A stretch of DNA of 64,000 bases, taken from assembly GCA_031308135.1 (NCBI GenBank), contig JAHLJT010003656.1, positions 52,057,665 to 52,121,664 on the forward strand. Reading direction: 5' to 3'. This DNA comes from Acheta domesticus (Eukaryota > Arthropoda > Insecta > Orthoptera > Gryllidae). The notes under the pieces were generated by a model. The model saw nothing but the letters and a program-made list of their open reading frames with translations, made no database searches and was not told the origin of the DNA. Shown in pieces: positions 10,380-20,656 of the stretch (position 1 is the stretch's first letter; every line of letters begins with the position of its first letter). The translations under genes were made by a program, and so were the position numbers.

Positions 10380-10920
10380 GGATCTTAATTTTTTTTGTTG
10401 GTTCAAACGAAAATTTTGGTGGAACAATCTGATAGAAACTAGAAGGGGCAAACAATTTAGAACGGTTCTAATTTTTTGGGGGTGGTGGTGACGGAACTGG
10501 TGGTAGGGTTGACATGAGACTATCACCGTCATTTTAAAATAGATGTATTTTAGGTATCATTTTGGATGGTTCTAATGAAATCATCTGATATAAACGATTT
10601 AGGATGTTCCAAGATTTTACGGTGGTGGTGGTTCTGCCAGCGTGAAGTTGGCACTGCCATATTATAGTGGTTGTATCTTAATTAATTTTTGGTACAAACG
10701 AAAATTATGGCGCAACAAACCGGATCACATCATTCAGAATGGTTCCAAATTTTTAAGATGGTGGCGGTGCAAGTCTGAATTTGGCATCACTATCATTGGA
10801 AGTGCTCTATCTTGCAAGTGGTTCTGGTACAAACGAATGTTATTGTAGAATAAATGGGTACAATCGAATGGTAATGATTTTAATGGTTTTCACTGTGGTG
10901 GCGATGCCAACTTCATGTGC
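10380..10920 (+). repeat. Diverged tandem array, unit about 130 bp, four units
   Basis: Four successive units begin near 10381, 10542, 10672 and 10803. Shared elements are TCTTAATT-type starts, GGTACAAACGAAAAT, GAATGGTTCCAAATTTTT and a GGTGGTGGCGATGCC-like block. Units 3 and 4 are closest. The first interval is about 161 bp, the next two about 130 bp. The 68-aa plus-strand frame here spans unit junctions and is not a gene. It could be an old satellite fragment. Confidence 0.65.
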
Positions 10921-12115
10921 GTAGGATTGTTCTGTCATTCGTCTCATAGCAAGTCGTTAATCGCACTGACTTTCTGTGAACTAACTCTAAACATGCTTAT
11001 AGGAATGGAGAGCTATCTTTGATCTCAAAACGGCGCAGACACTAACAGCTCGCCTTTGTATTTCCAAGACGATTTCCAACAGGACATTAGATAGAAATGT
11101 TTTCACTATGACGTCGCAGTGTATATGCCAGTGTCATCTTTATATTACACCTACACTATTTTCCAAATTTCTCTTAGATGAAATGAAATAGTTAAATAAA
11201 CGTAGTAACATTCGAAAATCTGTTGTAATTGTTTCACGATTCATCATTTGAATGATATAAGTATATTGGTTTTTCATTTAGTTGAGTTCTAAAAAAGGCA
11301 TACCATAGGTAAAAAAGAAATATTCACGAGTAATTATTTATAAAGTTTGCTAAAAATATTCAATCCATTATGATTAGGTCAGCAGTTAAAATCATTAAAA
11401 ACCGTATACATTGACAATTGATGAAAAATGAACAAAATAAGGAGTAGGAAAAACATGCAAATTGCACTGTGATATGAATATGACAATGGTAAAAAATGGG
11501 AAGACTTTAGCGTAAAGTGCTTTATGTGATCGGTTCTTCACTAGAGTGAATAAGTATGAAAGCTACTAATTATGAAGAACAAATCACTGCAATTGGAATT
11601 GAAATGTAATATATGGTGATTATAGATGAAGGTAGAGGCTTGCCAAATTCATATACCTTTGTAATTGGATCTGTAACCTAACTAAGTAATCAGGATATAT
11701 TTTGTAATAACCCATACAAGTAATGTTGCAAGTAACATCGGGGAATCTCTAAACCAAAATTTAGAAAAAACTGTCGCAAACAATAAACTTCAAGTAGCTA
11801 CCGTATTATGGTAAAAATGTTTGTGTCGTATTATTTCGTTATGCAAACCTTACGTGCCAATTTCTTTTTCTTGGTTGATAACGATAATTTTAGTATGCAA
11901 ATTATTTCAAGAAGTTTATGAGCCACTTCGACCTTTTCAACCAAGAATCATATGAAATGTTTGCAGTTGCATCTTGAAGAAGCGACTGCGCTATCAAGAA
12001 TATCAGATGTTCCCTTTGGAACTCACACCAACCACAGAATATCCACCGGACCCACCCGTCTGCCCTGTAACCACTCTCCCCCCCCACGTACTTTCTATCC
12101 TCCAAACGCGGTTAA
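10921..12115. other. AT-rich stretch, nothing recognised
   Basis: Dense stops in all frames, no shared repeats or splice-like structure detected. Confidence 0.45.
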
Positions 12116-12117
12116 TT

Positions 12118-12560
12118 GAGTGATTGAATTCGTGTTTCCAGACGGGTCAATTGCTATAGCAATTTCCCCGTAAGTGTAGTACATGTTTACCGCGAAAGGT
12201 GAAGTAGTTCTTCCCCAGCTGGATGACGAGATCCTCCAGTCGAGATTTTCCAATCAGGAATCGCCTACCAGCGGGGCAGCGACATTTTATGTGTGAGGGG
12301 TGAAGATAGGACAAAGAAAGGGAATGAAAGATTGCGTACGGTCCATGGTCCATTTTTAGGATACTGTCCCGGCACTTGCCTGATTTTGATTGTAGAACCC
12401 ACGGAAAACTACTGATGCGAGTAGCGGACCGCTACAATTCTCCAGGCAGCTGTTGAACTCGATCGAGCTATGTAGCCAGTGTCGAAAATCCTTTCTCTGT
12501 CGTACCCTAGGACCTCCTATTCAGAGGCACTGCACTGATGCCCTGAGCCCACTCAGCCGG
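12118..12560 (-). mobile_element. SINE-A copy, diverged
   Basis: In reverse orientation it has the GAGTGATTGAATT tail, TAAGTGTAGTACATG, CTACCAGCGGGGCA, GAAAGATTGCGTACGGTCC, GAAAACTACTGATG, CCTAGGACCTCC and the GATGCCCTGAGCC head, all in family order. It has lost part of the middle and is about 440 bp long. Confidence 0.8.
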
Positions 12561-12574
12561 TCCAACCCCGTCTT

Positions 12575-12960
12575 TTTGTGCTCGCACTACCTCGCCGTTT
12601 CGATCTCCCTGCAGCATTAAACCCAGTCTCCCCCTCCATCCCACCGCACCCACTGGATCTTCTTTCGGCTTGATGGGTGCGCCCGCCCCCGACTTCGCCC
12701 TCCTCCCCGCCTACTCAGCCTCGCTTCAGACTCCCTCCCCTCCCCTCCCCGCCCCGCCCCACCCCTTAGCGCCCGGCGGCCGGGGTGTTGCGCGCCTGAT
12801 ATTGTAATTATTTGGCGACCGGAACGCCCCGCACCGCCGCGCAGATGGGCGCTCGTGCCTGACGGAGCAGCCAGCTTCGCGCCCGCCATTCCTCCGCTCC
12901 CGCCGCGCCGCACGCCCTCGCGGGAACCCGTTGCAATCACAAGCACCCCTTTTACTGGCA
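12575..12960. other. GC-rich islet
   Basis: CpG- and C-rich with open frames on both strands, directly after the SINE-A head. An AT-rich core (ATTGTAATTATTTGG, about 12802-12816) sits inside the GC-rich context. No gene was recognised. Confidence 0.45.
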
Positions 12961-14796
12961 GAATTGCGTGGGTGCCGTACAGTACAAATGACTCTCAGGA
13001 GGTACTAAAAGCTAATGCAAAAACGACACACGTGTCAAGAACCCGCAAATATTTCTTCAGAAGTTTTAGATTACTTCCAATCAGAATTTTTGAGCGGTAA
13101 ACGTATGTAGACATAAATAATGGTAACATACTTTTCGAAGATTCAATTCTATCGTTTCTTAACGACGTTGTGCAATTCATGTGCCGTATGTGTTCATTGC
13201 ATTGCTGTAGGCGAGGACGGGATCATGTAGGAGTCCGAGAATGTATATTTGAAGGATTTTTATGACTGTTCACGTGGTGTAGTATGTTCACTTCAATTTC
13301 CACCGCCATTTTGATATTAGAAGAAATAATTGTACATATTTTAAGTTACAAATTACATACTAGAATAGAATTACGTATAAAGAAATACACGATTTTCTTT
13401 TTTATGATGAATTTGCTATTTTGTTCTCAATTTTGCCTATTTTTCTTTCTAAGGTTTGTTGCAAAGATAAGAATAGACTTAGAATATTGTTATTCACTGA
13501 AGTATTGTAATATTGTAGAAAAAATATTTCATCATTATTGAGTGGTGGTATTTCTGTGTATTATATTTATATCTTCTGCTATGACTCGCCAGTTTTTACA
13601 ACTCTAATACATAATTGTATATATAAGTACCTGCTTTAATTGTCTTGCTGTATGGAGTTGTAGCAGACAGCATTTGCGAAAACCCGCCTCTTCCTAAACT
13701 AACGTTTTAACCCGGAAGGAATTCAGAGAAATAGCACATGCATTACGCCGCTGCCCTCCAGCGGCCACGAAAAACGCTCAGTTGCGTAGAGGAAACGGTG
13801 AATGGCTTCAAGAGAGTTTGTGTACCTGATGCTGCGGAGAGCGGAAGAAGCTGGGGTGTGGAATACGGGGCAAGACAGTGTGCTGATGAAGAACAATGTT
13901 AACAGTTAACAAAGGAAATACAATAGCAAGGAAAAATAAATCGATTGAAACGGACCTGATATGTGCCGGAAGCAAGTGGGATCGAGTGAAGTACGCTAGG
14001 GCTGCTGACTAGAAGTACGCCAGGATGCAAAAATCGGGTGCAGACTGCTCGAGGTGACCCTCGCATACCACTAAACTAGAGTGTATCGCGTCCTCTCCCG
14101 TCAGGCCGACTCTGCAAGTGGCGAACCACACCACAGTCGCAGGTGAGTACCGGGCCAGCGCACGCCAAGGAGTGGCCCTGACATGAGCGATAACGCTGGG
14201 GAACGTAGCTTCAGTCGTTTCACAGCAACATGCCAGATTGCTCGTTTCCAGGGGCATTCTGAAAAGATACTTCAAACAATCCACGGATCGCGCTATCGTA
14301 CCTTTCCCATCTTGTCCCACGCCATCCCTATCAGCCTCATCGGACGGAGTAAGCCTACGGAAGTACTGGGAGTACGTGGTTGTGAGGCAAAGCGCCTGTG
14401 TGAGCTGGGTCGTCATTGGAAGGAGAAATGCATACAAGGAACGCGGCAAAAGTGATGTGGAATGGGATGAAGGGCACAAAATTGAAAGGGGTGATGTTGG
14501 AAGGATTAGGAAGAGACTAGAAGCAAAAAGGGCTAGGACAATTTAGGGAGAATTATAACGGGAAGAAGTCCGGAAGAAGAAGCACTTGTTATTTTCGCCA
14601 CGCTCCACTTTCTGCTGGGTGCTGTAATGGAACAACACCGGAGGGAAACTCAAATTCTGGTTCTGTTATTCTCCCCGTTGTTAATAATCCCTCGTCTCCT
14701 CTCTTTCTCAGCATCTGTCATGTCTCGTCTTTCACATACGAGCATTTTTCGTCCCGTCGTAGCGTCGTTTCCATGCGATGTCCAAAATGGAGAATG
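12961..14796. other. No recognised gene; one 156-aa minus frame of unknown nature
   Basis: AT-rich to about 13700, then mixed composition. The minus frame 14009-14479 (156 codons, Cys- and Ala-containing middle) is the longest open frame, but it shows no domain, signal peptide or splice context I recognise and overlaps plus-strand frames of similar length. I do not treat it as a gene. Confidence 0.35.
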
Positions 14797-15034
14797 ATAG
14801 TGTGGATACACGTGAGGGTAGGTGAATGAAATTCAGTTATTCTTACAGTGCCAACGTTTCGGCTATTTATTTGGTCTGCTTCAGGACTGTAATTGTAAAA
14901 TTGTTACGAGACATATTACGAATTATGTCCTTTTGCAATTACAGCCCAGAAGCAGGCCAAATAAATGACCGAAACGTTGGCACTGTAAGAATAACTGAAT
15001 TTCGTTGACCTACCCTCACGAGTATCCACACTAT
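14797..15034. repeat. 238-bp imperfect palindrome (foldback)
   Basis: The left arm (14797 to about 14900) and the right arm (about 14931-15034) are inverted copies with roughly 9 differences in about 104 positions, separated by a short AT-rich loop. Each arm contains CCAACGTTTCGG, a block of TATTTATTTGG type and CTTACAGTGCC. No flanking target duplication was found. It could be two abutting inverted copies of a mobile-element end, or a foldback MITE. The short frames within it are shadows. Confidence 0.85.
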
Positions 15035-15330
15035 AATTGTAAGAAGAGGTCGAGATCAACAAAATGGAGAAAGGGAAGAGCGGGGAAACGCAGCCGCGAG
15101 GAGGCGTCGGCCGTGCACCCTGCGAGAAGAGCCTTAAGAAAGCGGCTGGATCGCGCAAATTGAAGCATCAGCGCCGTAATTAGAAAGTTTTGCGCCGCGC
15201 CGCACTCGACCCCGATTGAATTAGGGGGCGACGGAGGGGCCGTTGCTGTCGGCGCTTGCGGCAGACAAGCGAAGCGGGCGCCTAAAGGGACGATGCTTCG
15301 TTGTTCTCAAGAAATCAGAGATTCGTTGCT
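15035..15330. other. Mixed stretch with small GC islet
   Basis: 15165-15300 is GC-rich and holds homeodomain-like cores (GTAATTAG, GATTGAATTAG) in a CpG context. No coding evidence. Confidence 0.35.
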
Positions 15331-15334
15331 CTTC

Positions 15335-16135
15335 GGTTGATTGGTTGATTGATTACGAGGTGTTTGGTGTTTCCCGGCGTCAACTGTTAAGAACATTGGT
15401 CTCATACGTCCTCGGGAGGCGGTGATCTTCCCTCTTGATCGTGAGGATCTAGAGGCCGGCTAGCGGGATTTTCCCCAACCAGATATCTCCCACCAGCGAG
15501 GCATCACCCCAGCCGGAACAAGCGCTTAACTCCCGACCGAACCCCGGCATGTGTGGTAGTGTAATTCGTAAGTCTAAGAGGTCATGAAGGAAAGATCTCG
15601 CGCGATCTATGCCCCGTTTGTTAGGGTACTGCTCGGGTATTCGCCTGGTGTTGAGCAGAGTAACTACGAAACTACCGATCAGAGCAGTCAACCAGTAGAG
15701 TTGTCCTCCAGACAGCGTTCTCGCTATCTAATTAGTGTCAGAAATCCTACTACCGTCGACACTCAAACCCTAGGACAGGGCTTCCCAACTGGCGGCCCGA
15801 GGGCCGCATGCGGCCAGCTTTGAAAAATTTTATTACACCAACCAAATTCAACACAAATTCACAATTCATCTAACTTTTATGATAATAATTTTCTCGTTGT
15901 ATGTACTACATTAATCATTAAGTATGTTGAATAAAAGTCGTATCTAAAATAGTATGTTTCAGTATAATCTCAGTAGTTAGGGTAAAGACCATCTTAAATG
16001 GTGCGGCCCGCGGCTCTAACTAGAATTTTTGATATGGCCCATAAACCCTTCTAACTTGGACAGCCCTTCCCTACGACCTTCCGGTCAAAGGCACTGCAGT
16101 CCAGTGACATCAGTATGAGCTATCTAAGCCTGTCT
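15335..16135 (-). mobile_element. SINE-A copy split by a MITE
   Basis: Read on the minus strand, 16135-16070 carries the tRNA-like head (CACTGCAG, TTCCGGTCAAAG) and 15776-15335 the body and TTGATTGATT-type tail. Family blocks such as CCCACCAGCGAGGCATC and GATCTCGCGCGATC are clear. The element is interrupted by the hAT-like MITE 15777-16069 at the CCTAGGAC site near the B box. Removing the insertion leaves a nearly full-length copy. Confidence 0.85.
15777..16069. mobile_element. hAT-like MITE nested in SINE-A
   Basis: The inserted segment begins AGGGCTTCCCAA and ends with a segment whose reverse complement begins GAAGGGCTGTCCAA, so the ends form short imperfect inverted repeats. It is flanked by CCTAGGAC (15769-15776) and CCTACGAC (16070-16077), an 8-bp target duplication with one change; 8 bp is the hAT superfamily size. 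Subterminal GCGGCCCG-type motifs occur at both ends. There is no coding capacity, so movement would need a transposase from elsewhere. Confidence 0.8.
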
Positions 16136-17060
16136 GCTCTTCGACTGAAATGCTTTTTGCACTTCGAATCCACACTTCAACACGATTTACATGAAATCAT
16201 TTTCAAGCACATGATTGATTGTTGATAAGGGCCTTCAACAGATGTTTTTAGTACTTATGTTTCTGTTTATCATAGGTAATACCACGAGTGCTTTGGAATT
16301 TATCTAAGAATTTCCAAAGCACGAGTAGTATTTAATAGTGAATTCCACTAGTGAAATTACTTTCAACAGAGTCCCAAAATGCGCCAAATATTGAAAATAA
16401 CTGAAAGCTATGTAAAACTCAAGGAGGTTATGTTCCAGTACATAGGCGGTTTATTGGACACAGACTTCGCGATCGATGTATACCACCTCCAAAGGGAGAT
16501 GAGGCACAGTTTATTATTGGCCAGTAGGGAGACGCGGCAAGAAAAATCGGATAGAGAAAGCGATACATTTTGATATACACCGCCCTGATTGGGGCATTTT
16601 GTGCGTGTAGTTAAACACTATTGGTCTTAGTTTTACGAGTGGAATAGATGTGAAAACACTTAGTATTTCAAAATAATAGTAGACTACGACTCCTAGGCGG
16701 GTTAATCAGGGACTGAAGCGCTGTCAAAAGGTGTGTGATCCATCAGCGTAAAACGGCTAAGTAGGCATTTCGAACTTATTAATAATTTCGTTCATTTTAT
16801 GTAGAGGAAAGAAAATGCTCGTTAGAGAGAAAAGGCAATTGAGTAGTAAAGAAGGATAGAGCAATTACATACATTCCGCGAAATTTGAGTGTGTTTCAGC
16901 GAACGTCATAATTGCTCGAAAATATGTGCGGAGCTGCCTTCGCAGAATTTCACCGTGAACGCACCAATAAAAAGGTTATTAATGCGCAATCGACAGGGAA
17001 GTACAGCGCGAAGAGAATTCGTCTGCCTCACCTCTCAGAATATACTACATTTTTCACTGC
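16136..17060. other. AT-rich stretch with a small hairpin
   Basis: An 11-bp perfect inverted repeat, GTGCTTTGGAA / TTCCAAAGCAC, lies at 16288-16322 with a 13-nt loop, and CGAGT flanks it on the left and partly inside the right. Nothing else was recognised. Confidence 0.5.
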
Positions 17061-17061
17061 A

Positions 17062-17062
<1 letters not shown>

Positions 17063-17098
<36 letters not shown>
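17063..17098. repeat. (ATT)n microsatellite
   Basis: An uninterrupted run of about 12 ATT triplets. Confidence 0.97.
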
Positions 17099-17099
<1 letters not shown>

Positions 17100-17239
17100 C
17101 TCGAATTCATGACTAAAGGTGATAGGAGTCGGTTAATTAGAAAGTCTACTCCGGATTGCAACCAGCTTTCTAAGGAGTAGATCTAGGAACTGTCGGTGCC
17201 TCTACAATACTTTGCGTAAAATGTGAGCTGTTCAGATTA

Positions 17240-17525
17240 AGGCAATTTATTTTCATTACCAGTCTTTTGAATGACCTGGGAGTTTAGTGAAGTGCTTACA
17301 CAAATTTTTCGGTACAAATCCCAGAGTTCAGATAAATATCGATACGACCTGTTTTTACGCCCCACATTCGGCTGATCTCGATTTCCAAGCACTTGTATTT
17401 AAGACGTTTCTCTGCCTCCTTCGTTATGACGTGATCACAAAGCTCTGCAAGATCTGCAAGTAGACACGATTGTTTTTCGAAATACCGGATAACTATATCC
17501 GGTTGGTTTGATGCTATCGTAGAAC
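17240..17525 (-). pseudogene. Relic of a non-LTR retrotransposon C-terminal domain
   Basis: The minus strand reads through a conserved signature seen near the C-terminus of many invertebrate non-LTR retrotransposon polyproteins (annotated as R2-like): QPDIVIR, then CLLADLAELCDH, then EAEKRLKYKCLEIEISRMWG (in part), followed by a decayed end with a stop near 17270. No RT domain is preserved upstream (17530-17780 lacks RT motifs), so this is a truncated fossil. The match is to a motif pattern I recall; the exact clade is uncertain. Confidence 0.6.
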
Positions 17526-17529
17526 TAGA

Positions 17530-18950
17530 TTTTACCCTTCGATAATATTCTTAAAGTCATATTTAAATTCTACTATGAGGGGTCCAAAAAAATGGAGAAA
17601 ACGTGAAAAAAATGTATTTGGTAACCAATATTTGGCGGCTGAGTGCAAAAGCGAAAAGATAGCCCAGACTGAAGAGATACGTAAACTAACTAGTACGAGA
17701 AGGTCTCTGCCATTCGGTTGCACCACTAGTTTGTCAAGGTCATTATCATATTTTTCACGGCCTATCTTAAAGTAACGCAAACATATTAGTATATATTCTT
17801 TCTTTTTCTGGATTTTTCTTCATTACGCCCATTCAGGAGCGCGATTGAACTTCAGCGATTTTTTTGGGGGGGGGGGGATTGGCTGAACATTACTATTACT
17901 TCTGTTCTGAATTTAGGCTTATCTAGTAGAATATTGCATATTTTCTGTGATGTTGATTTTCTGAGGTCTTTGTATGAGCCAAAAAACGAGCCGATTTATG
18001 TAAATGTATTCTAGGTATAATTATTATTATGCACGAAAAAATGTAAAATAGTTATTTGAGAGACGGAAAAATTTGAGGACGTGGGACGTGTTAGATTTGG
18101 AATTCCTCCTGCCTCAAATTTAAAACCTTGCTAACTTTGTTGTCTGTCGTGCTTGTTTGTGCTTTATTTTGTCGACCTAAACGCTGATACTTCTCTCGAT
18201 AACGGCGTGTCGGGGCGCCACTAGCTGCGGTGTCTGTCGGGCATCATTCCGGTGTGGACATACCCAGAAAGTTGGGGCGAGTGAACCCGAGCGCCCGCAT
18301 TACGCAATACACTTTATATTTAATCCCACTTCCGCAGCGGCTGGGCGCGTCACATTAAGGGCGGTTCAATTTCCCGTCGGCGGTATTTTTCTTGGCAGCG
18401 GGTGGGCGCTGTTATGAAACGCTCCGAAACGCCAGGATTTCCGCGCGATACCTCCCCTGGCGGTACCGAGCCCTGGCCGGGAGGGGAGGGGACGGCAGAG
18501 GAGGCGAAGGAGGGGAGGAAAGCAGGCTGAACACAGCGGTCTAACGGAAGAGATGGCCGATACGACAACGCTGTAATTACCAACAGGCAGGGAAAATCAG
18601 AGAATAATGGAAAAGGTGTGATAGGCAGTGTTACAAGGAAAAGACAGAATTGTTTGGAAATTTCCAGGCATTTCGCAAGAAGTATTTTTATTATGCTACA
18701 TTTTCATTGTAAACATGTGTTAGAATTCGTACATTTCACTGATATCTTTTATTGAGAATGAACATTTTGGTCCAAACAATAAAATTTAAAATATTAATTC
18801 CGCAGCCAAATTAAACCAATTAAAACCAAAACTAAATAAAATCAAAACCGATTAAAACCAAACAAATCCAGAACATTTTTCTTATTTATTTGTACATGGA
18901 GTATGAAATTATCATATTTTCACTAAAACACTATTCCCAAACACATACAG
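17530..18950. other. No recognised gene
   Basis: AT-rich with a poly-G run at about 17868-17878 and a moderately GC-rich patch at 18180-18550. Short frames only, none with recognisable domains. 18800-18870 is A-rich with repeated AAACCAA-type words. Confidence 0.4.
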
Positions 18951-18954
18951 AGGG

Positions 18955-19483
18955 GCAGATGTTGGCGAGGGGCGGGGCGGGGGAGAGATGGTAGCAGGGG
19001 TGGGCCGGGGCGGGCCGAGGGCAAAGGGGGTGGCATGGGGAGAAAGGAGTTGGGGTGGGGGGGAATGTCCAGGGGGTTCGGGGACTTGTCAAGGGCTAGG
19101 AGGTGACGGGACGAGGGCTACAGGGGGAGGGCGGGGAGTTGGAAGGAGTGACAATGCAGGAGCGGGATGGCGAGGCGGGGAGTAGCAAGGGGCGGGGCGG
19201 TGGGTGGCACGGAGAGGGTGGGGAGGGGGGTTGGCGGAGAGAAACCGAGGGTAAGGCGCTGGGTTGCCGGAAGCGAGGCGGGGGGGTGACAGGAGTGGGT
19301 GGGGACCCCCAGTTTGGCGGAGAGAAGCCTAGGGCAAGGCGGCGGGTAGCCGGAAGGGGGGCGGGAGCGGGTGGCTGGGGGCGGGCGGGACCGGGCCGCT
19401 GTTCGCGAGAGGGATTTGGCGCCGCGAGCGCCCTCCGGGGGTCGAAGCGCGGCGCGCCGGGCAACTGTTTGCCGCCCCCGCCC

Positions 19484-19515
<32 letters not shown>

Positions 19516-19560
19516 CCGGGCGCTCAGCTTCCGCCTCTCGATCCGGGGAGACGCCGCGTC
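18955..19560. other. G-rich / CpG islet with (CCG)n tract
   Basis: The plus strand is strongly G-rich (18955-19400), with many GGGG runs able to form G-quadruplexes. A CpG-dense part and an uninterrupted CCG triplet run at about 19485-19515 follow. The 192-aa plus frame and overlapping minus frame are low-complexity and not called. A short direct repeat, CGTCGCGTCG, is seen near 19555-19570. Confidence 0.55.
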
Positions 19561-20063
19561 GCGTCGCGTCGGAGGGAAGAAAGGAAAGAAAAGATATTTC
19601 TCGCGAGGAAATTTATGGAATCGAAGCCTTTCAAGGGGATGGCGTGAAAGGAATCCGACGACGTCGCCCCGAACGAGCTGAGTGACGAAGAGCGGCTTTG
19701 AAAGGGACTTTTAAGAAAATGTGTATTTTACTTATTTCGTGGACGTGAACCAAAATGAGTATCACTGTGTTCCATAAAATATACTGTTCCGAAGAAACAG
19801 ATTTTGTGTGCTTGTCTGTTTCTGCTGTGCTTTAATACTGCTTTATCGTGGGTTTCTGCTCTTCCGGTAACTCATTACGCGCCATCGTTCCTATTGTTCT
19901 GCTGACTTATTAACTTCTTCCTTACCATAAGGGAAAATAACCTCTATTTCATATGCTGGATATGTGATGCAAATAGTTGTCTTTGTATCATGGACGTGAC
20001 TTAATGAAAAATGCACTTCGTGCTTTGCGTAAGCACTGTTGTAATTGCCTACAATGATTACAT

Positions 20064-20140
20064 AGCTCACCTGGTAGAGTCTGCTTTGCACTCTAGATAA
20101 AGTCTTCGAGAAACTTGGTCAATTCCCACATCCATTGCTT
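20064..20140 (+). other. Degenerate tRNA-like segment (Ala-like) or SINE head
   Basis: TAGCTCACCTGGTAGAG resembles a tRNA D-arm with A box, CTTTGCA an anticodon loop with TGC, and TTGGTCAATTCCCA a decayed B box about 40 nt downstream. The acceptor stem does not pair and the T arm is broken, so it is not a functional tRNA gene. It may be the head of an old SINE; no tail was recognised. Confidence 0.3.
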
Positions 20141-20466
20141 CTTCCGTGAGTCGTAGAAAGTTGTGACTTCTGTGAGGCTACGAATGAAAAACTCATCGTC
20201 AGTGGTTCAGCAAAAGCGATTGCTTTACAGGAAGTGGAGAAGTCGTCAGATTTTAATATTATTTCAGATCTATAAATAGTGTGTAATATTTGTCTGATCC
20301 AGATTTTATGTGGTCTACATTTTGTTTAAATTGTGTTAGTTACTCATTCTAAATTCTTTATATCGTTTTCAGTTTGAATGAAATGAAATAATTGTAAAAC
20401 AAATGTATTTTGGAGTTAATTTTCATTGTTTTGTTCTTGCGCGTGGTTTAACCCTCCAAGGACGAG

Positions 20467-20484
20467 TGTGACGTATACGTCACA
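20467..20484. repeat. 18-bp palindrome in left subterminal region, copy 1
   Basis: TGTGACGTATACGTCACA is a perfect inverted palindrome. It directly follows the left terminal repeat and contains two TGACGT half-sites of bZIP/CRE type. It could serve the transposase or a host factor; function is not shown by sequence. Confidence 0.9.
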
Positions 20485-20656
20485 GCGAACAAGTTGTGGC
20501 ACGTCTAATTTCCTGTCTCTGCAAGTCGATATTTCTGTGCGTGTCAGGGCATTGTAGTCGCAGAAGGGTCTGGTTCGTCAGTTCATAGTGCGATCTTGTC
20601 CGAGGAAGGTGTTATAAGAGTTTTTGACGGTGTTTAAAAATTGTGATATATTTTCG

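Noticed and set aside
14009..14479. 156-codon minus frame
   Set aside because: No domain or splice context and competing plus frames; left as unknown instead of called a gene.
14797..15034. Confident call of an active hammerhead ribozyme
   Set aside because: Core box has a wrong base and stem II pairs poorly; kept only as a hypothesis.
20064..20140. Functional tRNA-Ala gene
   Set aside because: Acceptor stem does not pair and the T arm/B box is broken.
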